DNA of 64,000 bases. It comes from Gp6-AA40 sp036274155. Lineage in GTDB: Bacteria; Acidobacteriota; Vicinamibacteria; Vicinamibacterales; UBA2999. The translations under genes were made by a program, and so were the position numbers. Below, in pieces: positions 27,807 to 35,923 of the stretch (positions are counted from its first letter, which is position 1; the number at the start of each line of letters is the position of its first letter). The DNA is taken from the NCBI GenBank assembly GCA_036274155.1, contig DASUGH010000183.1, forward strand, positions 1 to 64,000, given 5' to 3'. The notes beneath the pieces are model-generated. The model ran no database searches, was not told the DNA's origin, and worked only from the letters and a program-made list of their open reading frames with translations.

Positions 27807-29216
27807 TTATCGGCTGATTGTCTGGTTCGTCGTCCTGCCGTTGACGGTCACGTTGGTGAGGGTCAGATCTCTGACGTGTTCGAGCACGTCGCCCTTCGCG
27901 ACGTTCTCGAACGTGCAGTCCGTCAAATGGACGTTCGAGATTGGCGACCGCTCGTAGCCGCGCAGGAAGAGTCCCATGGCGCTCGTGCGGCTGGTGACGT
28001 TGCGGACGTCTATGTCGCGAACGATTGGCGTATAGGAACCCTTGTCCCCCTCCTCGTAGTTGAAGTCGACGTGGACAATGGCCTCCTTGACCTCGCCGAT
28101 GGTCACCTCACGCATGTACACCTTCTCGACGATGCCGCCGCGGATGGCGTTGGTCTTGATGCGCAGCGCCCGATCCAGATCGGGGCTGTCCATCCGGCAG
28201 CGCTCGGCAAACACGTTGCGCGCCCCACCCGAGATCTCGCTGCCGATCGTCACGCCTCCATGGCCGTCCTTCATCGTGCAGTCGCGCACGATGACGTTCT
28301 CGACCGGCACGCCGATCCGGCGGCCGTCGTCGTTCCTGCCGGATTTCAGGGCGATGCAATCGTCGCCGGTGTCGAAGGAACAGCGCTCGATCAGCACGTC
28401 GCGGCACGACTCGGGGTTGCAGCCGTCGTTGTTGGGGCCGTGCGAGCGGATGGTCACTCCGCGCACGACAACGTTGGTGCACAGCACCGGGTGGATTTCC
28501 CACATCGGTGAGTTCACGATCGTGATGCCTTCGATCAGCACGTTCCGGCTTCGGTACGGCTGGATGAACTGCGGCCGCAGCGGTGATCCCTCCGCGAAGA
28601 TGCGGTCGGCGACTGGCGTCGCGCGCGCCACCATGTCCATGAGGCGGCGGCGAGAGTCGCCGAGGCTCGAAAGCCCGGCCTGACGCGCTGTGAGCAGGTC
28701 CCACCAGTGCGCGCGATCGGCCTGGCCGTCGAGTGTTCCCGATCCCGTGATGGCGACGTCTTCGGCGTCCAGACAGGAGATGAGCGGCGAGTAGCCCATC
28801 AGCTCCATGCCCTCGTAGCGGGTGAAGACCGGCGGCAGGTAGCGCGAGGGATCGGTCGCGAACTTCAGCGTCGCACCTTCGGAAAGATGCAGGGCGACGC
28901 GGCTTCGCAGACGGATCGGACCCGTCAGGAACGTGCCATCCGGCACCACGACACGGCCACCGCCGGCAGCACTGCACGCCTCGATCGCGGCGAGAATCGC
29001 CGCGCTGCCGTCGGCGGCGCCGCCGCGCGCGGCGCCGTAGCGTGTGATGTCGAAGTCGCGGGCAGGGAAACGAGGCGGCGCAATGCGCGCCAGGATCTCA
29101 GGCACAGCGGACCACGGATCCGGCGATACGACCTGCGCACGCGCCCGCAGCGCCGCTGCCGGTGCGAGCGCAACGAGAGCTGCCGCCTTCAGGATCTCGC
29201 GCCGTGACGGTTGCAT
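27807..29216 (-). CDS. Glycoside hydrolase family 28 (polygalacturonase-like), Tat-exported
   Basis: A 469-residue right-handed beta-helix enzyme of GH28. All four family signatures are present: NND at 262-264, the catalytic Asp pair in DTGDDCIAL (D285, D286), GHGG around H319, and RIK at 352-354. It should hydrolyse galacturonan (pectin) or a related uronic-acid polymer. The N-terminus QPSRREILKAAALVALAP is a twin-arginine signal, so export is probably folded via Tat. The ATG at 29216 is chosen because AGGAGGT lies seven bases upstream; longer in-frame sequence runs into the inverted-repeat region and is not coding. It forms an operon with the downstream esterase. Confidence 0.92.
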   Translation of the reverse strand: MQPSRREILKAAALVALAPAAALRARAQVVSPDPWSAVPEILARIAPPRFPARDFDITRYGAARGGAADGSAAILAAIEACSAAGGGRVVVPDGTFLTGPIRLRSRVALHLSEGATLKFATDPSRYLPPVFTRYEGMELMGYSPLISCLDAEDVAITGSGTLDGQADRAHWWDLLTARQAGLSSLGDSRRRLMDMVARATPVADRIFAEGSPLRPQFIQPYRSRNVLIEGITIVNSPMWEIHPVLCTNVVVRGVTIRSHGPNNDGCNPESCRDVLIERCSFDTGDDCIALKSGRNDDGRRIGVPVENVIVRDCTMKDGHGGVTIGSEISGGARNVFAERCRMDSPDLDRALRIKTNAIRGGIVEKVYMREVTIGEVKEAIVHVDFNYEEGDKGSYTPIVRDIDVRNVTSRTSAMGLFLRGYERSPISNVHLTDCTFENVAKGDVLEHVRDLTLTNVTVNGRTTNQTISR

Positions 29217-29310
29217 CGACTGCACCTCCTGCAACGATCGGGCGGTGACATTGGAGCGCCAATCATCGCATGACCCGGGGAACGGAGTTGACGGAGGAAC
29301 GGCACGAGCA

Positions 29311-29594
29311 AACACGGAGTAACGGAGAAACGGAGGACGAACGGAGCCAGGCCAGACGGTTGCGCTCAGCAGGTGGGCCGCCGGCCTTACGGCCGGCGAC
29401 AGGGAACGAGGATCACGCAGATCACAAACACGCTCTTGATCCCCCAGCGTGCTTGTGATCTGTGTGATCCTCGTTCCCTGTCGCGCGCAGCGCGGGCCCA
29501 CCCCGGTGACTCGACTGGGAGAGCTTGCTTTTCGCCCCCTGCCTTTGGGGCCGTCTACCTCCGTTCGTCCTCCGTTTCTTCGTTGCTCCGTGTT
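29311..29594. repeat. 284-bp nested inverted-repeat (foldback) element
   Basis: Three nested pairs of arms fold this stretch into one long hairpin. The outer arms are 29311-29346 and 29559-29594 (36 nt, 34 pairing). The middle arms GGTGGGCC are at 29372-29379 and 29495-29502. The inner arms are 29396-29434 and 29446-29484 (39 nt, 37 pairing) around an 11-nt loop at 29435-29445. It lies between the divergent GH28 and altronate/galactarate dehydratase genes, where 443 bp hold no gene. It looks like a MITE or foldback element; no transposase is seen. Confidence 0.85.
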
Positions 29595-29659
29595 GAACCG
29601 TTTCTCCGAAAACCTCCGCCTCGCTCAGGGGCCAGCATTGATTGCTTCAGCGTGGGATA

Positions 29660-31276
29660 ATGGCCGCTCGCGCGGGAACCCGCAAGCGCGCGACCCCCGG
29701 ACTGCCCTCGTCACGCATGCCGCCCACCGTCCCGCTTACCGACGTCGCCGTCATCGTCGATGCCGCCGACAACGTGGCTGTGCTCAAGGTGTCGTCGCCG
29801 CAAGGCACCAGCCTCGCGTGTCCGGATGGATCGCCGGTCGAACTGCGCGGCTCGATCGCCATCGGCCATCGCGTCGCCCTGCGCGCCATTCCTGCCGGCG
29901 GCCTCGTTCTCCAGTACGGCCAGCCTATCGGAACGTCGCTGGGGATTGCTGCCGGTGATCCGGTGACCAAGTCGAACATGACCGACGAGGTGCCGGTGGT
30001 GCGGTCGCTGCCCGACGATTTGCAGACACCGCCACCCGATTACCTGCCGCCGGACGCAGTGTCAACGTTCACGGGCTTCCGACGCGCCGACGGGCGGGCG
30101 GGCACCCGGAACTTCGTGCTCGTTGTGCCAACGAGCATGTGCGCCAGCCACGAGGCGCTGCAGGTGGCGACGATCGCCGAGTTCACCGAGTACAGCCGCG
30201 AACGGTTCCCGAACGTCGATGGGGTGGTGGCGATTCCGCACAACAAGGGATGCGGATGCCCGGACGGATCGAATATCGACGTGCTGCTGCGCGTGCTGTC
30301 GAACTACGCCGATCATCCCAACGTCGGCGGCGTGGTCCTGATGGAGCTCGGGTGCGAGAAGACGAACCTGTCGGTCGTGGAGCAGTACCTTCAGCGATGT
30401 CGGCGGACGCTGGCCAAGCCGTTCGTCCGCATCGGCGTGCAGGAGGCCGGCGGCACACAGGCGGCAATCGCGCGCGGCCTGTCGGCCGTGCGCGACATGC
30501 TTCCGCGGGTCAACGAAGCGACCAGGCAGCCGCTGTCGATGCGCGAGCTGGTGCTCGGCGTCAAGTGCGGCGCCTCGGACGCCTTCTCGGGCATCTCGGC
30601 GAATCCGAGTCTTGGCCGTGCGGCCGATCAGCTCATCCGATCCGGCGGTACCGTGCTCATCACCGAAGTGCCCGAGTTCTGTGGCGCCGAGCATCTACTG
30701 GCCCACCGGGCGAAGGATGCGGACACCGCCCGCGCCGTCTATCGCATGGTGGACTGGTACAAGGCTTACGCCCGGAAGTTCGGCGGCGGCGTGTCCGAGA
30801 ACCCGAGCCTCGGGAACATCCGCGCCGGTCTGCTGAACATCACCGTCAAGTCGCTCGGCGCGATCGCGAAGGCGGGTACGACCCGGGTCGAAGGCGTCGT
30901 CGACTACGGTGCGCCGCCCGCGACACGCGGTCTGCACCTCATGCAGGGGCCCGGATACGACCAGGAGTCGGTGCCCGGCCTCGTGGCTGGCGGTGCGACG
31001 ATCGTGGTGTTCACGACCGGCCTCGGCAGCACGATGGGAAACGCCATCGTGCCGGTCATCAAGCTGACGTCGAACACGTCGGTGTTCGAGCGCATGTCCG
31101 GCGACATGGACCTCTCCGCCGGCGGCGTGCTCGATGGCACCGAGAGCATCGACTCGGTGGGCGCGCGGCTCTTCTCGTACATCCGACAGGTCGCGGGTGG
31201 CGAGGTGCTGGCGAAGGCCGAGCAGGTGAAGCACCGCGAGTTCCAGGTCTGGTCGGAACAGGCGGTATCGCTCTAG
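29660..31276 (+). CDS. UxaA-family altronate/galactarate dehydratase
   Basis: A roughly 538-residue UxaA/GarD-type dehydratase: an N-terminal SAF-like domain (about 25-100, with IGHRVALRAIPAGG), then FTGFRRADGRAGTRN with the family's DGRxGTRN signature, HNKGCGCPDGSN, MELGCEKTN, GVKCGASDAFSG and TTGLGSTMGN. Such enzymes dehydrate D-altronate or D-galactarate to a 2-keto-3-deoxy acid in hexuronate breakdown, fitting the divergent GH28/esterase pair. Which substrate is used cannot be decided. The start is uncertain (ATG 29660 or 29717; no good ribosome site seen). Its stop TAG lies inside the terminal repeat of the next element. Confidence 0.88.
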   Translation: MAARAGTRKRATPGLPSSRMPPTVPLTDVAVIVDAADNVAVLKVSSPQGTSLACPDGSPVELRGSIAIGHRVALRAIPAGGLVLQYGQPIGTSLGIAAGDPVTKSNMTDEVPVVRSLPDDLQTPPPDYLPPDAVSTFTGFRRADGRAGTRNFVLVVPTSMCASHEALQVATIAEFTEYSRERFPNVDGVVAIPHNKGCGCPDGSNIDVLLRVLSNYADHPNVGGVVLMELGCEKTNLSVVEQYLQRCRRTLAKPFVRIGVQEAGGTQAAIARGLSAVRDMLPRVNEATRQPLSMRELVLGVKCGASDAFSGISANPSLGRAADQLIRSGGTVLITEVPEFCGAEHLLAHRAKDADTARAVYRMVDWYKAYARKFGGGVSENPSLGNIRAGLLNITVKSLGAIAKAGTTRVEGVVDYGAPPATRGLHLMQGPGYDQESVPGLVAGGATIVVFTTGLGSTMGNAIVPVIKLTSNTSVFERMSGDMDLSAGGVLDGTESIDSVGARLFSYIRQVAGGEVLAKAEQVKHREFQVWSEQAVSL

Positions 31277-31438
31277 TCCCCTGGAAGCGTGATGAGTCAC
31301 ATAATTCCCGGGCGGGGCATCCCGGCTCGCTGCGTTGCTCCTCCTTCAAATATGCCCAATATTCTCAGTCGTCGCGCCTTGCGATCCGGGTGCCGCGCTC
31401 CGGGACTTATGCAACTCATCACGCTTCCAGGGGACTAG
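31273..31438. mobile_element. 166-bp MITE-like element with perfect 25-bp terminal inverted repeats
   Basis: The ends at 31273-31297 and 31414-31438 are perfect inverted repeats of 25 bp beginning CTAGTCCCCTGGAAGC. Weaker inverted similarity continues inward for about another 35 bp, leaving a short AT-richer centre (CTTCAAATATGCCCAATATT). No coding capacity is present, so it would be non-autonomous. The left end overlaps the stop codon of the dehydratase gene: TAG at 31274-31276 belongs to both. No target-site duplication was obvious at the flanks. Confidence 0.85.
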
Positions 31439-31467
31439 CGGGCCGTGGCGAAAATCGCGTCGGCCCG

Positions 31468-31493
31468 CGACCCTTCGACTTCGCTCAGGGTCG
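31468..31493. repeat. Short interspersed hairpin (CGACCCT...AGGGTCG)
   Basis: A seven-base inverted pair, CGACCCT at 31468-31474 and AGGGTCG at 31487-31493, encloses TCGACTTCGCTC. It follows the MITE-like element within 30 bp, in a gene-free stretch (31439-31597) that otherwise shows nothing recognisable. It could be a small dispersed palindrome or a terminator; there is no U-tract. Confidence 0.5.
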
Positions 31494-31597
31494 GCACGGA
31501 GAAATCCGCACGCCGAGGCGCGGCGCACTGAGCGCTGCTGTCGTGCAGGCTCGCCATACTTGACCGCCGGGCGGTTCGGGCACCATTCTCTTGCGGC

Positions 31598-32161
31598 ATG
31601 CTGCAGGTCCAGCAGGAGCTCGCCGCGCTCAAGTTCATCGATGACCTGTCTGCGCACCTGAAAGCCGTCCGCGAGCCGCACAAGGCGCTTCGTCATGTGC
31701 TCCGCGATACCCGCGACTTCTTTCAGGCTGCCCATGGGTGCGTCGCGATGCTCCATCCCGGGCATCCGAAGGCCGACCTGCTTTTCACGCTGCCAAAGCA
31801 GACGGAATGGGATCTCGACGTCCTGACCCGCTACATCCGCGACGCACAGCCGCCGGTGCAGCGGGACATGCTGATTGGATCGGTGCGGCGGCGTGGTGGC
31901 GCATGGGGCGCGATCGCGTTCGTGCGCCGCGCTCATTCGTTCAGTCGAGACGATCGGCGCCTCATCCGCCGCGTCACCGAGGCGCTGTCTGCCGCCCTTC
32001 ACCAGCTCGACCGGGAGCGGCTTCTCGGAGTACGAGATCGCATCGACAGAAAGTTGATGGAGCAGATCCATCCAAAGGATCTCTTCTACCAGATTCTCGA
32101 CGGTATCCGCTCCCTGACTCTCTACGATCTCCACAGGGATTCGCATCCTCAACACAAGTGA
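31598..32161 (+). pseudogene. Truncated GAF-domain protein (5' remnant)
   Basis: 187 residues: an N-terminal helical segment, one GAF-like domain (about 15-135) and a linker (RIDRKLMEQIHPKDLFYQILDGIRSLTLYD) that in full-length proteins leads into a second GAF domain and an output module. Here the reading frame instead ends in LHRDSHPQHK and a stop, just where the second GAF would start. The protein is therefore probably a truncated remnant of a multi-domain GAF signalling protein. The next open frame begins 17 bp later and belongs to a different family, pointing to a recombination junction near 32130-32170. Confidence 0.55.
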
Positions 32162-32177
32162 GCTCTGTCGAGACGCA

Positions 32178-32423
32178 GTGTTTGCCGCAGCGCAAAAGGC
32201 CGTTGGAGCTCACAAGACGGTCGGTCTTGACAATCGAATCGTGAGCGCCAGCTTGCTAGCGCCAGGTGTGATTCTCGCGCACATTTTGAGTAGCGCCGAA
32301 GTGCCACAAGGACCGTTTGCGGGACAGATCCAGTTCAGGTTTACATTGGTTATCGTGAAGCAAGACGACGCTTGGAAGTTACGGTCATCGTCCACGACGG
32401 TGGTGCAACCGCCTTCGAGCTGA
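32178..32423 (+). pseudogene. C-terminal remnant of an NTF2/SnoaL-like protein
   Basis: 81 residues whose second half (FAGQIQFRFTLVIVKQDDAWKLRSSSTTVVQP) matches the last strands of SnoaL/NTF2-like (SgcJ/EcaC-type) proteins. The N-terminal helices and first strands of that fold are missing, so this looks like a 3' fragment. The DNA here is visibly more AT-rich than the surroundings. It lies directly behind the truncated GAF gene, suggesting that a deletion or insertion fused two broken genes. Confidence 0.4.
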
Positions 32424-32519
32424 TGTCGGCACCAAACTGACCCGCTCCCTACCCGTAAAGGCGGACAATCCCTCTCTGTGGCACTATTGCGCGTCGCATT
32501 GGCCCGGAGGACAAGATCC

Positions 32520-33374
32520 ATGACTCGCTCGTTGTGCTCGCTCGCCACCGCCCTGCTCGTTCTGACCGCGGCCCCATCCTCCGCGCAGATCCTCGTCGCC
32601 AACGACGGCCCCATCGTCTACGGCCACCATCATCTGGCGGTCTCGAACGTCGAGGCGCACAAGAAGTTCTGGATCGACACGCTGGGCGGAACGCTCATGA
32701 AAATGTCGCCCACGACCGATGCCATCAAGTTTCCGAACGTATTCCTGCTCATGCGCGCCCAGGCGCCTTCGGGCGGCACCAAGGGCACGAGCGTGAATCA
32801 CATCGGCTTCTCGGTGCCCAACCTCCGTCAGACCGTGGACCGGATCAAGGCCAACGGCTACCGCATGGTGACGCGCGATGAAGTCGCGGCCACGCAGGAG
32901 GTGAAAGACGACATCGCTGCGCTCAACGCCAACGTCTCGATCGCGTTCGCCATGGCGCCCGACGACGTGAAGGTGGAGCTGGTCGAGTCGCGGACGCAGA
33001 AGGTGCCAATCGCGCTGCACCATGTGCACTTCTTCGGCCAGCAGAACACAGAGATGCAGGCGTGGTACGCGAAGGTGTTCGGCGCGAAGCCGCGGGCGGC
33101 GGGCGGTACGTTCCTCTCCGCCGATCTGCCAGGCGTCGCGCTGAACTTCACGGCGTCGACCGAGCCGGTCGTCGGCACGAAGGGACGGGCGCTCGATCAC
33201 ATCGGCTTCGAGATCGACAACCTGGAAGCGTTCTGCAAGAACCTCGAGGCCCAGGGCATCAAGCTCGACGTGACCCCGCGCAAGGTGCCAGGCACCGAGA
33301 TCACCATCGCCTTCATCACCGATCCGTGGGGCACGTCGATCGAGCTCAGCGAAGGACTGGACAAGCTGCCGTAA
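32520..33374 (+). CDS. Secreted two-domain VOC (glyoxalase/dioxygenase-like) protein
   Basis: A 284-residue exported protein. The signal peptide is SLCSLATALLVLTAAPSSAQ. Two vicinal-oxygen-chelate modules follow: the first begins YGHHHLAVSNVEAHKKFW and includes VNHIGFSVPNL, and the second begins ALHHVHFFGQQNTEMQAWY and includes LDHIGFEIDNL and DPWGTSIELSEG. Several His and Glu residues sit at the usual metal positions. Substrate unknown. The ATG at 32520 is chosen for the GGAGG about nine bases upstream. Secreted VOC proteins of this type are common in Acidobacteria (another lies at 56584-57681). Confidence 0.8.
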   Translation: MTRSLCSLATALLVLTAAPSSAQILVANDGPIVYGHHHLAVSNVEAHKKFWIDTLGGTLMKMSPTTDAIKFPNVFLLMRAQAPSGGTKGTSVNHIGFSVPNLRQTVDRIKANGYRMVTRDEVAATQEVKDDIAALNANVSIAFAMAPDDVKVELVESRTQKVPIALHHVHFFGQQNTEMQAWYAKVFGAKPRAAGGTFLSADLPGVALNFTASTEPVVGTKGRALDHIGFEIDNLEAFCKNLEAQGIKLDVTPRKVPGTEITIAFITDPWGTSIELSEGLDKLP

Positions 33375-33465
33375 GAACCCCACGGCTGCATACATCCATC
33401 TCTTCCCCTCCTCCGTAGGACTGACGGGTGCCGTGGTGCACCGCCACTCTCCAACGGAGGAAAAC

Positions 33466-34986
33466 ATGTCTGCTCTCTCGAAACGTATCGGGTTGGCGCT
33501 CGCGGTGGCGGCGCTTGCCGGCATGGGCGTCCATGCATCGAGCCACCGCGAGGCGCCGGGGATCACCAAGTCGCCGAAGGTAGACGGCACCGACTTCTAC
33601 ATGTTCCGGAGCTACGAGCCGGGGCGTCAGAACTACGTGACCGTGATCGCCAACTACGTCCCGCTCCAGGACGTCTACGGCGGGCCGAACTTCTTTCAGC
33701 TCGACGAAGACGCGCTCTACGACATCCATCTCGACAACGACGGCGACGCCATCGAGGACCTCACCTTCGAGTTCCGCTTCACGAACACCGCCAGGAATCT
33801 CTCGCTGAACATCGGAGGACAGGCGGTGGCCATCCCGCTCATCAATGCCGGCGGCATCGGACCCGACCCGGCGGATACAGCGGCGTTGAACGTCACCGAG
33901 AGTTACACCCTGACCCTCGTGCGTGGAGATCGCGAGAGGGGAAAGCGGAGCATGGTCGTCAACGCCCAGACCGGCGGGCGCAGTTTCGCGAAGCCGGTGG
34001 ACCGTATCGGCGACAAGTCCATTCGTGACGACACCAGAGGGCTCGGATCGGTGCCTCCGAACGATCGCTACAACGAGTATGCGAACAACCACATCTACGA
34101 GATCGCGATCCCTGACTGCCACACCTCCGGACGGGTCTTCGTCGGCCAGCGGCGGGAAGGCTTCGTCGTCAATCTCGCGGAGACGTTCGACCTCATCAAC
34201 TTGAACCCGGTCGGATCACCGAACGAGGAGCGAAACGACCTCGCCAGCAAGAACGTCACATCGCTCGCCCTCGAGCTGCCGATCGACTGTGTGACGAGCG
34301 GCCACGATCCGGTGATTGGCGGCTGGACGACGGCCAGCGTGAAGAGATCGGGTGACAAGGGCAAGGAGGACCCGCGCCGAGACTTCGTGCAGGTCTCGCG
34401 GCTGGGGCATCCGCTGGTGAACGAGGTGGTGATCGGCTACAAGGACAAGAACAAGTTCAACGGCAGCGAGCCGAAGCACGATGGCCAGTTCGCCAAGTAC
34501 GTGACCAACCCCACACTGCCGGCGCTCATCGAGGCGCTGTTCAGCGTGCCCGCGCCGACGGTCCCGCGCAACGATCTGGTGCAGGTGTTCCTGACCGGCG
34601 TGCCCGGTCTGACACAGCCACAGCATGTCACGCCGTCGGAGATGCTGAGATTGAACACGTCGATTGCGCCTGTCGCGCCGGCGTCGCAGAACCCACTCGG
34701 CGTGCTGGGCAGCGATCCTGCCGGCTTTCCAAACGGACGCCGGCCGGGTGACGACGTCGTGGATATCGAGCTGCGGGCGGTCATGGGCGTGCTGCTCCCG
34801 GCAGACCAGGCCCCGGCGGGGCAGCTTCCGTACACCGACGGCGCCTTCATCAACGCGATGGTCGGATACGCGCCGAGCGGCGCCCTCAGCGCAGACCCCG
34901 GGCTCCAGCTGTTCCGTCCGAGCTTCCCGTACCTGCAGGTGCCGCTCTCGGGATCACCGAATCCAGCACACGGGTTGGCGCCGTAG
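33466..34986 (+). CDS. Secreted DUF4331 family protein
   Basis: A 506-residue exported protein. The signal peptide ends near VHASSHREAPG; SHREAP straight after the leader and the following KVDGTDFYMFRSYEPGR are typical of DUF4331. The rest is beta-rich (LTFEFRFTNT, YTLTLVRGDRERG, PRRDFVQVSRLGHPLVNEVVIG). The biochemical role of DUF4331 is unknown. The ATG at 33466 has AGGAGG seven bases upstream. A 9-bp tandem repeat begins right after its stop, followed by the DUF4198 / HupE-like / sigma / anti-sigma genes on the same strand, so a shared function is possible. Confidence 0.85.
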   Translation: MSALSKRIGLALAVAALAGMGVHASSHREAPGITKSPKVDGTDFYMFRSYEPGRQNYVTVIANYVPLQDVYGGPNFFQLDEDALYDIHLDNDGDAIEDLTFEFRFTNTARNLSLNIGGQAVAIPLINAGGIGPDPADTAALNVTESYTLTLVRGDRERGKRSMVVNAQTGGRSFAKPVDRIGDKSIRDDTRGLGSVPPNDRYNEYANNHIYEIAIPDCHTSGRVFVGQRREGFVVNLAETFDLINLNPVGSPNEERNDLASKNVTSLALELPIDCVTSGHDPVIGGWTTASVKRSGDKGKEDPRRDFVQVSRLGHPLVNEVVIGYKDKNKFNGSEPKHDGQFAKYVTNPTLPALIEALFSVPAPTVPRNDLVQVFLTGVPGLTQPQHVTPSEMLRLNTSIAPVAPASQNPLGVLGSDPAGFPNGRRPGDDVVDIELRAVMGVLLPADQAPAGQLPYTDGAFINAMVGYAPSGALSADPGLQLFRPSFPYLQVPLSGSPNPAHGLAP

Positions 34987-35049
34987 ATCGTTCGGATCGT
35001 TCGGATCGTTCGCATCGTTCGGATCGTTCGAGTCGTTCGGGCCGTTCGG
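34987..35049. repeat. Seven tandem copies of the 9-bp unit ATCGTTCGG
   Basis: Seven 9-bp units run without gaps from the base after the DUF4331 stop codon. Units 1, 2 and 4 are exact ATCGTTCGG; the others carry one or two changes. A perfect reverse complement of the unit, CCGAACGAT, lies at 35067-35075, two bases before the AGGAGG ribosome site (35077-35082) of the next gene. Any exact unit could pair with it. Copy-number change by slippage could therefore alter a hairpin next to the translation start. Confidence 0.9.
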
Positions 35050-35086
35050 AACCTTCCCCGAATGACCCGAACGATCAGGAGGCTTC

Positions 35087-35923
35087 ATGACCCGTCTCAT
35101 TCGACTGCGCGGCGTGTTGATGACTGTGCTCATCGTGTTTGGCGGGACAACCCTGAGCGCACACGACTTCTGGATCGAGCCGCCCGCGTTTCAGACACGG
35201 CCGGGTGCGCTGGTCGGTCTGCACCTGATGGTCGGCGAGCGCATGCTCGGCGACGCGATTCCGAGGGATACCGCAGGCATCGAGCGTTTCGTCGTCGCGC
35301 GGGACGCACAGGAGCAGCCGGTGCCGGGCCGCGAGGGCGGCGACCCGGCGGGAGTACTCCGCGTCGATGGCGCCGGGCTGCTGATCGTCGGCTACCACAG
35401 CCGCCCGCACGCGATCGAGCTCACAGCCGACAAGTTCGAGAAGTACCTGGGCGAGGAAGGGCTCGACGCCGTACAGGCGATCCTTGCCCGAATGAAGAGG
35501 AAGCCTGCCGTGGCCCGCGAACAGTTTTCCCGGTGTGCGAAGTCGCTGCTCTCGAGCGGTGCAACGTCAGTGGCAGAGCGCGACCGCGCCATCGGTCTGC
35601 CGCTGGAGCTCGTCGCCGACCGCAACCCCTACGCGCTCGCCGGGACGCAGCCGGACTTTCCCGTGACACTTCTCTATCGCGGCAAACCGCTGCGTGACGC
35701 ACTGGTCATCGCCATCAACCGCGACGATCCCGACGGGCGCCTGCGGGCCCGGACCGACCGGGACGGTCGCGTCAGCTTCCGTCTGCCGCGCAGCGGGGTG
35801 TGGTTGATCAAGGCGGTCCACATGATCCCTGCCGAGTCCGGTCACGACGTCGACTGGGAAAGCTTCTGGGCGTCTTTGACCTTCGAGCTTCGGGCCGCCG
35901 GCGCGCCGGCGGCAGGCTCATGA
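35087..35923 (+). CDS. DUF4198 family exported protein
   Basis: A 278-residue periplasmic protein. The signal peptide is followed by SAHDFWIEPPAFQ, the hallmark start of DUF4198 proteins, and the C-terminal part (FPVTLLYRGKPLRDALVIAI, RARTDRDGRVSFRLPRSGVWLIKAVHM) is a small beta-sandwich. DUF4198 proteins are often found beside metal uptake or HupE/NikR-like genes and are suspected to bind metal, but this is not proven. The AGGAGG four bases upstream of ATG is strong and lies beside the 9-bp anti-repeat. Its stop overlaps the next start (ATGA 35920-35923). Confidence 0.8.
   Translation: MTRLIRLRGVLMTVLIVFGGTTLSAHDFWIEPPAFQTRPGALVGLHLMVGERMLGDAIPRDTAGIERFVVARDAQEQPVPGREGGDPAGVLRVDGAGLLIVGYHSRPHAIELTADKFEKYLGEEGLDAVQAILARMKRKPAVAREQFSRCAKSLLSSGATSVAERDRAIGLPLELVADRNPYALAGTQPDFPVTLLYRGKPLRDALVIAINRDDPDGRLRARTDRDGRVSFRLPRSGVWLIKAVHMIPAESGHDVDWESFWASLTFELRAAGAPAAGS

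Noticed and set aside
29217..29501. Upstream extension of the GH28 frame
   Set aside because: It runs through the inverted repeats, while a Tat signal and strong ribosome site mark ATG 29216 as the start.
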